DNA of 37,003 nucleotides. It comes from JAXHUH01 sp034211175. GTDB lineage: Bacteria; Actinomycetota; Acidimicrobiia; Acidimicrobiales; CAIXPF01. Location: assembly GCA_034211175.1 (NCBI GenBank), contig JAXHUH010000233.1, forward strand, positions 1-37,003, given 5' to 3'. Numbering within the stretch: the stretch's first letter is position 1; each line of letters opens with the position of its first letter. The position numbers and the translations under genes were made by a program. Below, piece by piece: positions 14,101 to 22,839 of the stretch. Under the pieces are notes generated by a model. That model searched no databases, was not told where the DNA came from, and worked only from the letters and a program-made list of their open reading frames with translations.

Positions 14101-15255
14101 ATGACCGTGCCCAACGCAACCATCAGCGCGGACCTGCGCGACGAGCCGGTGCTCGACGCCCTCGACACCATCGACGCCGGTCGGCCCCCGTTCGTTTCCA
14201 TCTACCTGCGGGCCCGCAGCGACGTCGAGGACGCCGAGGAGCGCTTCGACATCCGCTGGCGCAACGCCCGCCGTCACATCGACTCGGTGCTGCGCGAGGC
14301 CGGCGTCGACCCCTCCGACGACTACCTCGACCGGGTCGGCGACGCCCTCGGCTCCCACGCCGACGGCGCGACCGCCGTGGTGCTGGCCGATGCCGACGGA
14401 CCGAGGGCGGTCGGCGAGCTGAGCGAGCCGGTGCGCCACGACGTGGTCGAGGTCCACTCGCTCGCCCGGGTCGTGCCCCGCCTGGCGTGGGAGCGCTCGC
14501 AGGTCCCCCACGTCGTCGTGGTCGCCGACCGCGAGGGTGCCGACATCGTGACCGTCGAGCCGCTCGCCGAGCCGATCGTCCGGAGCGTCGACGGCGACAC
14601 CGAGCACATCCACCGGGACAACACCGGCGGACTCGAGCACAAGCGGCACCAGACCCGTGCCGAGAACACCTGGGACCGCAACGCCCGGGCCGTCGCCGAC
14701 GAGGTCGCCGAGGCCGCGCGTCGCATCGATGCGGGCTTGATCGTGGTCGCCGGCGACGTCCGCGCCCTCCAGTTCCTGCGCGAGCACCTGCCTCAGGAGG
14801 TCACCTCGCTCGTCAGGGAGGCCACCGCCTCGGCCGAGCACGGCGATGACGAGCTCGCCGACGAGATCGTCCGTTGGGAGGCGACCATCGCCGCCGAGCG
14901 GACCGTCGCCACGCTCCACGCCTTCGCCGAGGCACTGGGCCGCGACGAGGCGGTCGAGGGGGCCGAGGCCACCTTCGCCGCGCTGCGCCAGCGTCGGGTC
15001 GCGACGCTGCTGATCGCCGACGACAGCGAGCGCACCGAGCCGGGCGACGACGCGTGGTTCGACCCGGGCGACCGGGCGCTGGTCGCCGATGAGGCGTCCG
15101 AGCTCGACGGCGTCGCGCAGCAGACGCCGGTGTCGGGCCCACGCTCGGAGGTCGCGCTGCGCGCCGGGCTCGCCTCCGGGGCCGACGTGCAGCTCGTGCC
15201 CGCCGTCGGCCGCCACGTCCCGAGCGAGGGCATCGGCGCCATCCTCCGGTTCTGA
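14101..15255 (+). CDS. baeRF2-domain protein (Rv2629/Vms1-like, eRF1-related)
   Basis: About 384 residues matching the bacterial-archaeal eRF1-like family typified by M. tuberculosis Rv2629: FVSIYLRARSDVEDAEERFDIRWRN-type opening in pieces, HVVVVADREGADIVTV, EHKRHQTRAENTWDRNA, VVAGDVRALQFLREHL, and a C-terminal domain with LLIADDSE and a final ADVQLVPAVGRHVPSEGIGAILRF-like end. Related Vms1 proteins release peptidyl-tRNA from stalled ribosomes. ATG 14101 is used; GTG 14107 stands eight bases from GAGAGG and is a better spaced start. The possible SigF box ties it to stress or dormancy. Confidence 0.85.
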   Translation: MTVPNATISADLRDEPVLDALDTIDAGRPPFVSIYLRARSDVEDAEERFDIRWRNARRHIDSVLREAGVDPSDDYLDRVGDALGSHADGATAVVLADADGPRAVGELSEPVRHDVVEVHSLARVVPRLAWERSQVPHVVVVADREGADIVTVEPLAEPIVRSVDGDTEHIHRDNTGGLEHKRHQTRAENTWDRNARAVADEVAEAARRIDAGLIVVAGDVRALQFLREHLPQEVTSLVREATASAEHGDDELADEIVRWEATIAAERTVATLHAFAEALGRDEAVEGAEATFAALRQRRVATLLIADDSERTEPGDDAWFDPGDRALVADEASELDGVAQQTPVSGPRSEVALRAGLASGADVQLVPAVGRHVPSEGIGAILRF

Positions 15256-15388
15256 CCACACCCTGCCCGCCCCCGGGCGGAGCACGGCGCACCCGTGCGG
15301 CCGGTCGCCCTGCGGCCGGCCGCACCTCGCGCCCCGGCGGCCGATCCCCGAACGGGCGCCGACCACCACCGTTGACGTACTGTCAGCT

Positions 15389-15409
15389 TTGGACGCTCGC
15401 GATGTCCAA
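15389..15409. promoter_or_regulatory. Operator-like palindrome upstream of the trehalose operon
   Basis: TTGGAC (15389-15394) and GTCCAA (15404-15409) form a perfect 6-9-6 inverted repeat, about 67 bases before the first possible start of the PGM-OtsB gene. A TTGACG at 15372 may be a -35 element. This is a plausible regulator site in the 15256-15475 gap. Confidence 0.45.
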
Positions 15410-15463
15410 CGAGGTTTCAGATGGCCGGATATGCCACGCTCGAGAGTCAAATGACCGCGCAGG

Positions 15464-15491
15464 TGAACATCACGTGTGGCTGATGAACATC
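15464..15491. repeat. TGAACATC direct repeat at the trehalose operon start
   Basis: TGAACATC occurs at 15464-15471 and 15484-15491, 20 bases apart or about two helix turns. If translation begins at GTG 15542 rather than 15476, both copies lie in the untranslated leader and could bind a regulator. Confidence 0.4.
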
Positions 15492-17116
15492 CTGTTGCGT
15501 CCTTACACGGCCAGCGTTCAGATCAGGTAAGCAGCTCACTTGTGAAGCAATCGCACGAGAACCCCGCCGTCAGCGACCTCGAGGCCGCCGTGTTCGACCT
15601 CGACGGTGTGCTGACCGACACCGCGGCCGTACACGCCAGCGCCTGGAAGGCGATCTTCGACGATGTCCTCCGCGAGCACGCGGAGGCGACCGGGATCGAG
15701 TTCGTGCCGTTCGACAAGGACGACGACTACCGCACCTACGTCGACGGGCGCCCGCGCTACGACGGTGTCGAGAACTTCCTGACCAGCCGGGGCATCGTCC
15801 GTGAGCGAGGCGAGCCGTCCGACGACCCCGAGCTCGACACGTACTGCGGCATCGGGAACCGCAAGAACGACGTCTTCCTCCAACGCCTCGACGCCGAGGG
15901 CGTGCGGGTCTTCCCCGACGCCATCGCCGCCCTCGACCGCCTCGCGGCCAACGGCGTGCGCATCGGCCTCCACACCTCGAGCCGCAACGGGCGACCGGTG
16001 CTCACCGCCGGCGGCATCATCGACCGGTTCGAGGCGATCGTCGACGGCAACGACCTGCTCACCCTCGGCATCCCCGGCAAGCCCGACCCCGCCCCGTTCC
16101 GCGAGGTCGCCTACATGCTCGGCGTCGAGCCGAACGACGCCGCGGTCATCGAGGACGCGACGGCCGGCGTGCGCTCCGGGCGCCGCGGCGGGTTCGGCAT
16201 CGTCGTCGGTGTCGCCCGCGGCGAGGCCGACGCCGAGGAGCTGCTGGCCCACGGCGCCGACGTCGTCGTCGAGGAGCTGACCGAGCTCGATGACGACCCC
16301 CGCACGTGGCGACGCCTCGGTGCCGCCCCGCCCCGCCCGCTCGACGAGGTCCCGGAGGCCACGGCCGACGCGGTGATGGAGCGCCTCGGCGGCCGCACCC
16401 CCGTCGTCTTCTGCGACTTCGACGGCGTGCTGTCGGAGATCGTGAACGACCCCGACGCGGCCACGATGACCGACGCGAACCGGGACGCGCTGCGCGAGCT
16501 CACGAAGCGGTGCCCGGTGGCGGTGGTCAGCGGGCGCGGCGCCCCCGACGTCGCCGGCCGGCTCGGCCTCGAGGGCCTCTACGTGGCGGGCTCCCACGGC
16601 TTCGAGCTCATCGCCCCCGACGGCAGCCACTCCGTGCAGGACCGCGCCGCAGCGAAGGCCACCGAGCTCGCCGCCGCGGCCGAGGCCCTCGAGGCGGAGG
16701 TCGGCGGCATCGACGGCGTCCTCGTGGAGAACAAGCGCTTCTCGATCGCGGTCCACTTCCGCAACGCCGACCCCTCGACCCACGAGCGGGTTCAGGCCGC
16801 CGTCATCGCCGAAGGTGAGCGCCGGGGCCTGATCAGCTCGGGCGGCAAGATGATCCGCGAGCTGCGACCGCCGCTTCCGTGGGACAAGGGCGCCGCCGTC
16901 ATCGATCTCCTCGGCCGCATCGCCCCCGACCCCGACGCCCCCGCCATCTACCTCGGCGACGACCTCACCGACGAGGACGCCTTCCGCGTGCTGCGCGGGT
17001 GGGGGGTCAGCGTCGCCGTTCGTGGCGGCGACCACGACACGGTCGCCGACCTCGCCGTCGACGATCCCGACGGCATCGCCGCGCTGCTCGCCGGGCTCGG
17101 ACGCCGCCTCGCCTGA
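15476..17116 (+). CDS. Fusion of beta-phosphoglucomutase-like HAD and trehalose-6-phosphate phosphatase
   Basis: 546 residues with two HAD domains. The first (about 33-265) is beta-PGM-like: FDLDGVLTDT (Asp41, Asp43), cap, TSSRNG, GKPDPAPF and IEDATAGVRSG; it would convert beta-glucose-1-phosphate to glucose-6-phosphate. The second (about 305-546) is OtsB-like: CDFDGVLSEI (Asp314, Asp316), VVSGR, GSHGFE, PPLPWDKG and YLGDDLTDEDAF; it would make trehalose from trehalose-6-phosphate. With the GH65 gene 32 bases downstream it reproduces, in two genes, the order of M. tuberculosis Rv2006. GTG 15476 or GTG 15542 may be the start. Confidence 0.88.
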   Translation: MADEHPVASLHGQRSDQVSSSLVKQSHENPAVSDLEAAVFDLDGVLTDTAAVHASAWKAIFDDVLREHAEATGIEFVPFDKDDDYRTYVDGRPRYDGVENFLTSRGIVRERGEPSDDPELDTYCGIGNRKNDVFLQRLDAEGVRVFPDAIAALDRLAANGVRIGLHTSSRNGRPVLTAGGIIDRFEAIVDGNDLLTLGIPGKPDPAPFREVAYMLGVEPNDAAVIEDATAGVRSGRRGGFGIVVGVARGEADAEELLAHGADVVVEELTELDDDPRTWRRLGAAPPRPLDEVPEATADAVMERLGGRTPVVFCDFDGVLSEIVNDPDAATMTDANRDALRELTKRCPVAVVSGRGAPDVAGRLGLEGLYVAGSHGFELIAPDGSHSVQDRAAAKATELAAAAEALEAEVGGIDGVLVENKRFSIAVHFRNADPSTHERVQAAVIAEGERRGLISSGGKMIRELRPPLPWDKGAAVIDLLGRIAPDPDAPAIYLGDDLTDEDAFRVLRGWGVSVAVRGGDHDTVADLAVDDPDGIAALLAGLGRRLA

Positions 17117-17148
17117 CCCCACTGCCCGCCGCCCACCAGGAAGGCCAC

Positions 17149-19584
17149 ATGCCGCTGCACGACGACGATCCCTGGAAGCTCGTCTACACCGACTACGAGC
17201 CCGAGACCGAGGGACTGCGCGAAGCGCTGTGCGCCCTCGGGAACGGCCGCTTCGTCACCCGTGGTGCGTCGACCGACGCCCGCGCCGATGACGTCCACTA
17301 CCCGGGCACCTACCTGGCCGGCGGCTACAACCGGGCCGCCAGCCAGGTCGGTGACCGCATCGTCGTCAACGAGGACCTCGTCAACCTGCCGAACTGGTTG
17401 CCGCTCACGTTCCGTCCCGCCGGCGGCTCGTGGTACCGCATCGACGACGTCGACGTGCTCGAGCACCGGGTGGAGCTCGACCTGCGCACGGGCATCCTCG
17501 GCCGCAGCACCCGGTCCCGCGACCGCGACGGCCGCACGACCACGCTCACCGAGCGCCGGCTCGTGTCGATGGCCGAGCCCCACCTCGCCGCGGTCGAGCT
17601 CACGATCGAGCCCGAGGACTGGGGCGGCCCGGTCGAGATCCGCTCCGCCATCGACGGCACGGTCACCAACGCGGGCGTGAAGCGCTACCGCGCGCTGAAC
17701 TCCCAGCACCTCCACGTCCTCGAGACCGGCGGCGACGGTGGCGCCGACGACGTGATCTCGCTCCTCGCGGAGACGACCGCGTCGCGGGTCCGGGTGGCGA
17801 CGGCCGCCCGCACCAGGGTCGTGGCCCCCGAGGCGCTCCCGGTCGAGCACACCCGCATCGAGCTGCCCGGCATCATCGAGCAGCGCCAGACGTGCGAGGC
17901 GACCGCGGGCGTGGCGATCCGCATCGAGAAGGTCGTGTCGCTGCGGACGTCGCGGGACCGCCCGTCCGTCGCGCCGATGGTCGACGCCCACCGCGACATC
18001 GCCCACGCGCCGGACTTCGCCCGCCTGGCGACCGACCACCGGACCGTGTGGACCCGCATGTGGGAGGCGAGCCGGCTGGAGTTCCAGGGCTCGGCGCCCC
18101 GGTCGACGCTGATCTGCAACCTCCACCTCTTCCAGCTCAACCAGACCTACTCGGACCACACCACCGACATCGACGCCGGGGTCCCGGCGCGGGGCTGGCA
18201 CGGCGAGGCGTACCGGGGCCACATCTTCTGGGACGAGCTGTTCATCCTCCCGTTCCTCGACTACCGCTTCCCCGAGCGGTCCGAGGCCGCGCTGCTGTAC
18301 CGCTACCGGCGCCTCGACGAGGCCCGCCGGGCCGCGAAGGCGGAGGGCTACCGGGGCGCGATGTTCCCGTGGCAGAGCGGCTCCGCCGGCGAGGAGGAGA
18401 CCCAGACCGTCCACCTCAACCCGAAGTCGGGCCGTTGGCTGCCCGACGGCTCCCACCTGCAGCGCCACGTGAACCTGGCCATCGCCTACAACGTGTGGCA
18501 CCACTGGCTCGTCACCAACGACCGCGAGTTCCTCGTGCGCTACGGCGCGGAGATGCTGCTGTCGATCGCCCGCTTCTGGTCGAGCGCCGCCACCTGGGAC
18601 GAGAACCTCGGCCGCTGGCGCATCCTCGGGGTGATGGGCCCCGACGAGTACCACGAGCACCTCCCGGGCCGCGACGCACCCGGCCTCGACGACAACGCCT
18701 ACACCAACGTCATGGCGTCGTGGACGCTGCGACGGGCGCTGGACGTGCTCGACCTGCTGCCCGAGGCCCGGTGCCAGGAGCTCCAGGACCGCCTCGGCGT
18801 CGACGCCTCCGAGATCGACCGCTGGCGCCAGCAGGCCGGGCGCCTCTACGTCCCGATCGGCGACGACGGCATCATCAGCCAGTTCGAGGGCTGGGACGAC
18901 CTGCCCGAGTTCGACTGGGACGGCTACCGGGCCCGCTACGGCGACATCTCCCGCCTGGACCGGATCCTCGAGGCCGAGGGCGACTCCGCCGACAACTACA
19001 AGCTGTCGAAGCAGGCGGACACGCTCATGCTGCTCTACCTGCTGAGCGCGGACGAGGTGATCGGGCTCCTCGACGACCTCGGCTACGAGTGCGACGGCGA
19101 GATGCTGCGGCGCAACGTCGAGTACCACCTCGCCCGCACGTCGCACGGCTCGACGCTGAGCCGGGTCGTGCACGCCTGGATCCTGGCCCGCTCGGACCGG
19201 GCCCGCTCGTGGCACCTCTACACCGACGCCCTCGAGAGCGACGTCAACGACATCCAGGGCGGCACGACCGCCGAGGGCATCCACCTCGGCGCCATGGTCG
19301 GCACCGTCGACCTCGCCCAGCGCTGCTTCACGGGCCTGCGCCCGACGCCGGAGGGCCTGAGCTTCAGCCCGCGCCTACCCGACGACGTCGAGCGCCTGGC
19401 GTTCCCGCTCCAGTTCCGCACCCTGTGGAAGCTCCAGGTGGAGCTGAACCACGACGAGCTGCTGGTCGAGGCGTTGTCGGGCCCCGAGGGCGCAACGATC
19501 GCCATCGAGGTGAAGGGCGAGGTCGAGGCGCTGTCGTCGGGCAAGAGCGCCCGCTTCCAGCTCCGCCAGCCCGCCGCCGTCTGA
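17149..19584 (+). CDS. GH65 glycoside phosphorylase (trehalose/maltose/kojibiose type)
   Basis: 811 residues covering the whole GH65 layout: N-terminal beta-sandwich (NGRFVTRGASTDARADDVHYPGTYLAG in pieces), an (alpha/alpha)6 barrel with GWHGEAYRGHIFWDELFILPF, FPWQSG, and VMGPDEYHE, in which Glu500 is the expected general acid, then SKQADTLMLLYLL and TSHGSTLSRVVHA, the phosphate-binding loop of phosphorylases. It would split a disaccharide with phosphate into glucose and beta-glucose-1-phosphate, which the upstream PGM domain could use. Trehalose is the likely substrate from context only. AGGAAGG precedes the ATG. Confidence 0.9.
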   Translation: MPLHDDDPWKLVYTDYEPETEGLREALCALGNGRFVTRGASTDARADDVHYPGTYLAGGYNRAASQVGDRIVVNEDLVNLPNWLPLTFRPAGGSWYRIDDVDVLEHRVELDLRTGILGRSTRSRDRDGRTTTLTERRLVSMAEPHLAAVELTIEPEDWGGPVEIRSAIDGTVTNAGVKRYRALNSQHLHVLETGGDGGADDVISLLAETTASRVRVATAARTRVVAPEALPVEHTRIELPGIIEQRQTCEATAGVAIRIEKVVSLRTSRDRPSVAPMVDAHRDIAHAPDFARLATDHRTVWTRMWEASRLEFQGSAPRSTLICNLHLFQLNQTYSDHTTDIDAGVPARGWHGEAYRGHIFWDELFILPFLDYRFPERSEAALLYRYRRLDEARRAAKAEGYRGAMFPWQSGSAGEEETQTVHLNPKSGRWLPDGSHLQRHVNLAIAYNVWHHWLVTNDREFLVRYGAEMLLSIARFWSSAATWDENLGRWRILGVMGPDEYHEHLPGRDAPGLDDNAYTNVMASWTLRRALDVLDLLPEARCQELQDRLGVDASEIDRWRQQAGRLYVPIGDDGIISQFEGWDDLPEFDWDGYRARYGDISRLDRILEAEGDSADNYKLSKQADTLMLLYLLSADEVIGLLDDLGYECDGEMLRRNVEYHLARTSHGSTLSRVVHAWILARSDRARSWHLYTDALESDVNDIQGGTTAEGIHLGAMVGTVDLAQRCFTGLRPTPEGLSFSPRLPDDVERLAFPLQFRTLWKLQVELNHDELLVEALSGPEGATIAIEVKGEVEALSSGKSARFQLRQPAAV

Positions 19585-19619
19585 CGGCCCGCCCCCTCAC
19601 CCACCCACCCGATTCCGTT

Positions 19620-19663
19620 CTGGACCCCACGGACGACCACCGGTGGTAGTCCGTGGGGTCCAG
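19620..19663. terminator. 44-bp near-perfect palindrome between convergent genes
   Basis: CTGGACCCCACGGAC (19620-19634) pairs with GTCCGTGGGGTCCAG (19649-19663), and the interval is the perfect palindrome ACCACCGGTGGT with one flanking mismatch. It lies between the GH65 stop and the stop of the minus-strand YczE-like gene, so it is probably a two-way terminator without T tracts. It is preceded by CCGTTC, giving CCGTTCTGG, the same start as the hairpin at 33233. Confidence 0.75.
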
Positions 19664-19729
19664 TTCGGTGGGTCGGCGGTGGGTGGTGCGGGTGAGGGGC
19701 CGGTGGGCCAGGCCTCAGGCGTCCAGGCG

Positions 19730-20539
19730 TCAGGCCTCGAGGCCGGCGAGGGCGAGCGCGTGCTCGTGCTCCTCGGCCTTGCGCAGCTCGCGACCCCGGC
19801 GGTGGTCGCCGAGGGCCCGCATGCCCAACTGGATCATCGGGCCGATGATCACGGCGAACGCGGCGGTCGCCGGGCCGAACGAGCCGCCGATGAGCACGCC
19901 GATCGCGATCACGCCGACCTCGAGGCCGGTGCGGACCCGCTGGGCGTCGATGCCGCGGTCGGTGCCCGCCTGCATCAGGTACTCGAACGGGCCGCCGGTC
20001 GCGGCCTCGTGGACCACGATCGACGCACCGGACGCGATCAGCAGGGTGCCGAGCACGACGAAGGCCATCCGCACCCACATCTGATCCGGTGAGCGGATCA
20101 GGCGGACGGCGAGATCGACCGTGGTGCCGTTGAGCAGGACGAGGCCGACCGCATGGGAGCACGGCCGGCGGCCGAGCAGGGTGGCCACGGCGAAGAGGAC
20201 CCCGCCGAAGACCCAGCTGGCCTGCCCGAGGGTCACGCCGAGGTGGCGGGACAGCCCGGACAGGAAGACATCGGACGGCGCGTTGCCGAGCTCGGCGTGG
20301 ACGAACACGCCGACGCCCAGGCCGATGAGGACCGAGCCGCACACCAGCGCGGGGACTCGGCGGAACGGGGAGACGGCTCGGGCGGCGGGGATCCGCCGCA
20401 CCTCACTCACCAAGCCCTGTCGCGTCAGCGACAGACCGGCCGGAAGGCGCGCGGCGACCCGGCGGTTGAAGGGGGTGGTTCGCATACGCGCCAGACTGGA
20501 GGTTCCGAAGCGCTTGCGGAACACGTTTGCCCTGGTCAT
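19730..20539 (-). CDS. YczE/YyaS/YitT family membrane protein
   Basis: About 269 residues, with five or six hydrophobic segments. The family pattern is visible: LVCGSVLIGLGVGVFVHAELGNAPSDVFLSGLS in pieces, GQASWVFGGVLFAVATLLGRRP, VLLNGTTVDLAVRLI, and a late FGPATAAFAVIIGPMIQLGM. Function in the family is unclear. The start is uncertain: ATG 20539 has no ribosome site, and ATG 20485 would place the AAGCGCTT palindrome (20503-20521) in the promoter region. The C-terminus (EEHEHALALAGLEA) is cytoplasmic and charged. Confidence 0.8.
   Translation of the reverse strand: MTRANVFRKRFGTSSLARMRTTPFNRRVAARLPAGLSLTRQGLVSEVRRIPAARAVSPFRRVPALVCGSVLIGLGVGVFVHAELGNAPSDVFLSGLSRHLGVTLGQASWVFGGVLFAVATLLGRRPCSHAVGLVLLNGTTVDLAVRLIRSPDQMWVRMAFVVLGTLLIASGASIVVHEAATGGPFEYLMQAGTDRGIDAQRVRTGLEVGVIAIGVLIGGSFGPATAAFAVIIGPMIQLGMRALGDHRRGRELRKAEEHEHALALAGLEA
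20503..20521. promoter_or_regulatory. LacI-type palindrome near the YczE-like start
   Basis: TTCCG, the perfect palindrome AAGCGCTT, G and CGGAA form an operator-like site with the AANCGNTT core of LacI-family binding sites. It is intergenic only if the YczE-like gene starts at 20485. Confidence 0.25.
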
Positions 20540-20619
20540 GGGTCACAAATGACGTGAGTCACCGTTCGTGTTTTCGGTGACGAACACGTCCCGGGACCGA
20601 CCCGGGGAACTGGGGACCG

Positions 20620-22839
20620 ATGAGCGGACCGAACGACGAGCACGGGGCGGACGCAGGGCCCGGGCGCACGGTGCGGGGCGCCTGCCCGCTCGACTGCCCG
20701 GACGCCTGCTCCTGGGACGTGACCGTCTCGGAGGGCCGCGCCGTGCGCCTCCGCGGCGCACGGGACCACCCGTTCACCCGGGGCGGCCTGTGCAACAAGG
20801 TCACGAGCTACCTCGACCACACCGCGGCACCGGATCGGCTGCTGCAGCCCCTCCGCCGGGTCGGCCCGAAGGGCGAGGGCCGGTTCGAGCCGGTCAGCTG
20901 GGACGCGGCGCTCGACGAGATCGCGCAGCGTTGGCGGGCCGTGATCGACCGCTCCGGCGCCGAGGCCATCTGGCCGTTCCTCGGCACGGGCACCGTCGGC
21001 TTCCTGCAGGGGGTCGCGGGGACCGGCAAGCGCTTGTTCAACCATCTCGGGACCTCTCAGCACGTGGCGGACATCTGCGCCGTCGCCGGTCACGTCGGCG
21101 TCTCGTACACGATGGGCTCGGGCGCCGGCATGGACCCGGAGGACCTGGCCCACTCCGGGGTCGTCCTCCTGTGGGGAACCAACACGCTCACGACGAACGC
21201 CCACCTCTGGCCGTTCATACGAGACGCCCGGGGTCGTGGTTCGCACGTCGTCGCCATCGACCCGGTCCGCACCCGGACGGCCCGCCGGGTCGACGAGCAC
21301 GTCGCGCTCCGCCCCGGCACCGACGGGGCGCTGGCCCTGGGCCTGATCGCCCGGATCGTCGCCTGCGGCGGCGAGGACGCGAGGTTCCTGGCGGACGCGA
21401 CCCTCGGCTGGGACGAGCTGCGTGCCCGGGCCCTCGAGTGGACGCCCGGGCGCGTCGCGGAGGTGTGCGGCATCCCCGCGGCGCAGGTGGAGCGGCTCGG
21501 CGAGCGCCTGGCCGCCGACGGCCCGGTCGGCATCCGCTTCTCGATGGGCATGCAGCGCCACGCCGGCGGCGGCAACGCGGCGAGGCTGATCTCGGCGATC
21601 CCGGCGGTCACCGGCGACCACCGACGGCTCGGCGGCGGTGCCTGCTACTCCACCTCACCCGCCTACCCCCTGAACCAGTGGAAGCTCCATGGCCGCGACC
21701 TCGCCACCGGCTCGCCCCGGCGGCTGATGATGTCGCGCCTCGCCGAGGGACTGCTGGAGCTCGACGACCCGCCGATCGAGGCGCTCCTCGTCGTCGCCGC
21801 CAACCCGGTGGTGTCCAACCCCGACCAGGAGCGGGTGCGGGCCGGGCTGGCGCGGAACGACCTGTTCACCGTGGTCGTCGAGCACTTCCTCACCGACACG
21901 GCCGACTACGCCGACATCGTGTTGCCGTCGACGATGCAGACCGAGCACGCCGATCTCCACGACAGCTTCAGCCACCTGTACCTGCAGTGGAACGAGCCGG
22001 CCGTCGAACCGCCGGGCGAGTGCCTGCCCCACACCGAGATCTGGCGGCGGTTGGCACGGGCGCTCGGCTGCGACGAGCCGGCCGTGTACGCCTCGGACCA
22101 CGACCTCGCCCGCGCCGCGCTCGACACCGACGACCCGGCGCTCGCCGGCGTGACCCTGGAGCGGTTGCGGGCGCACGGCTGGGTCCGCCTCTCGGTTCCC
22201 CGGCCGTACCTGCCGTTCGCGGACCGGTTCCCGACCGCGTCGGGCCGCTTCGAGTTCGTCAGCGACCGCGCCGAGCACGACGGGTTGGGCCGGGTGCCCG
22301 ACTACACACCGCCGGCCGAGGCGGTACCCGGTCCACGCGGTGGCGCCGGTTCCGGCGAGCGCACCAGCGGGCCCGGCCGCACGCTGTCGCTGCTCGCCCC
22401 CGCCGACCACGACCGCCTCAACTCGCTGTTCGCCAATCGGGAGCTCCACGAGAGACGGGCCGGGGCCGACGTCGTCCATCTCCATCCCGACGACGCCGCG
22501 GCCCTCGGCGTGTCCGACGGGGACGAGGTGTGCCTCGGCAACGCCCGGGGCTCGTTCACGGTCCGCGCCTCGGTCGACGACGTGGCCCGGCCGGGCGTGG
22601 CGGTCACCACGAAGGGGCGCTGGCCCAAGCTCGAGGGCGGCCCCACGGTGAACGCCACCACCGGTGAGCGCTCGACCGACGCCGGCGGCCCGACGTTCCA
22701 CGACAACCGCGTCACCGTGCGGGTCGTGACCGCGGCGAACGGGACGACGACCCCGAGTGCTGACGACGGTTCAGACAACGGTGATCGGTCGGCGGTCCCG
22801 GTCCGCAGTCCCGGGGGCGCTGGCAACCTGGACCCATGA
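20620..22839 (+). CDS. Molybdopterin-dependent oxidoreductase (formate dehydrogenase/anaerobic dehydrogenase-like)
   Basis: 739 residues of the DMSO reductase superfamily. The N-terminus holds a 4Fe-4S motif: Cys22, Cys26, Cys30 and Cys58 in ACPLDCPDAC...GGLCNK. Then come PVSWDAALDEIA, GTGTVGFLQG, a DICAVAGH segment (Cys153) near where the metal ligand is expected, LLWGTNTLTTNAH, TADYADIVLPSTMQTEH, and a C-terminal MopB-type domain with VHLHPDDAAALGVSDGDEV. No twin-Arg signal is seen, so it is cytoplasmic. The redox substrate is not readable. No electron-transfer subunit is adjacent; instead a fatty-acid-hydroxylase-like gene overlaps it by four bases. Confidence 0.9.
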   Translation: MSGPNDEHGADAGPGRTVRGACPLDCPDACSWDVTVSEGRAVRLRGARDHPFTRGGLCNKVTSYLDHTAAPDRLLQPLRRVGPKGEGRFEPVSWDAALDEIAQRWRAVIDRSGAEAIWPFLGTGTVGFLQGVAGTGKRLFNHLGTSQHVADICAVAGHVGVSYTMGSGAGMDPEDLAHSGVVLLWGTNTLTTNAHLWPFIRDARGRGSHVVAIDPVRTRTARRVDEHVALRPGTDGALALGLIARIVACGGEDARFLADATLGWDELRARALEWTPGRVAEVCGIPAAQVERLGERLAADGPVGIRFSMGMQRHAGGGNAARLISAIPAVTGDHRRLGGGACYSTSPAYPLNQWKLHGRDLATGSPRRLMMSRLAEGLLELDDPPIEALLVVAANPVVSNPDQERVRAGLARNDLFTVVVEHFLTDTADYADIVLPSTMQTEHADLHDSFSHLYLQWNEPAVEPPGECLPHTEIWRRLARALGCDEPAVYASDHDLARAALDTDDPALAGVTLERLRAHGWVRLSVPRPYLPFADRFPTASGRFEFVSDRAEHDGLGRVPDYTPPAEAVPGPRGGAGSGERTSGPGRTLSLLAPADHDRLNSLFANRELHERRAGADVVHLHPDDAAALGVSDGDEVCLGNARGSFTVRASVDDVARPGVAVTTKGRWPKLEGGPTVNATTGERSTDAGGPTFHDNRVTVRVVTAANGTTTPSADDGSDNGDRSAVPVRSPGGAGNLDP

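Noticed and set aside
16948..19284. A 778-codon minus-strand frame opposite the GH65 gene
   Set aside because: The plus-strand GH65 protein has all family motifs; the antisense product is a Val/Gly/Asp/Arg-rich shadow.
20536..21621. Minus-strand frame opposite the molybdopterin oxidoreductase
   Set aside because: No motif, and it is fully explained by base composition opposite a well-supported gene.
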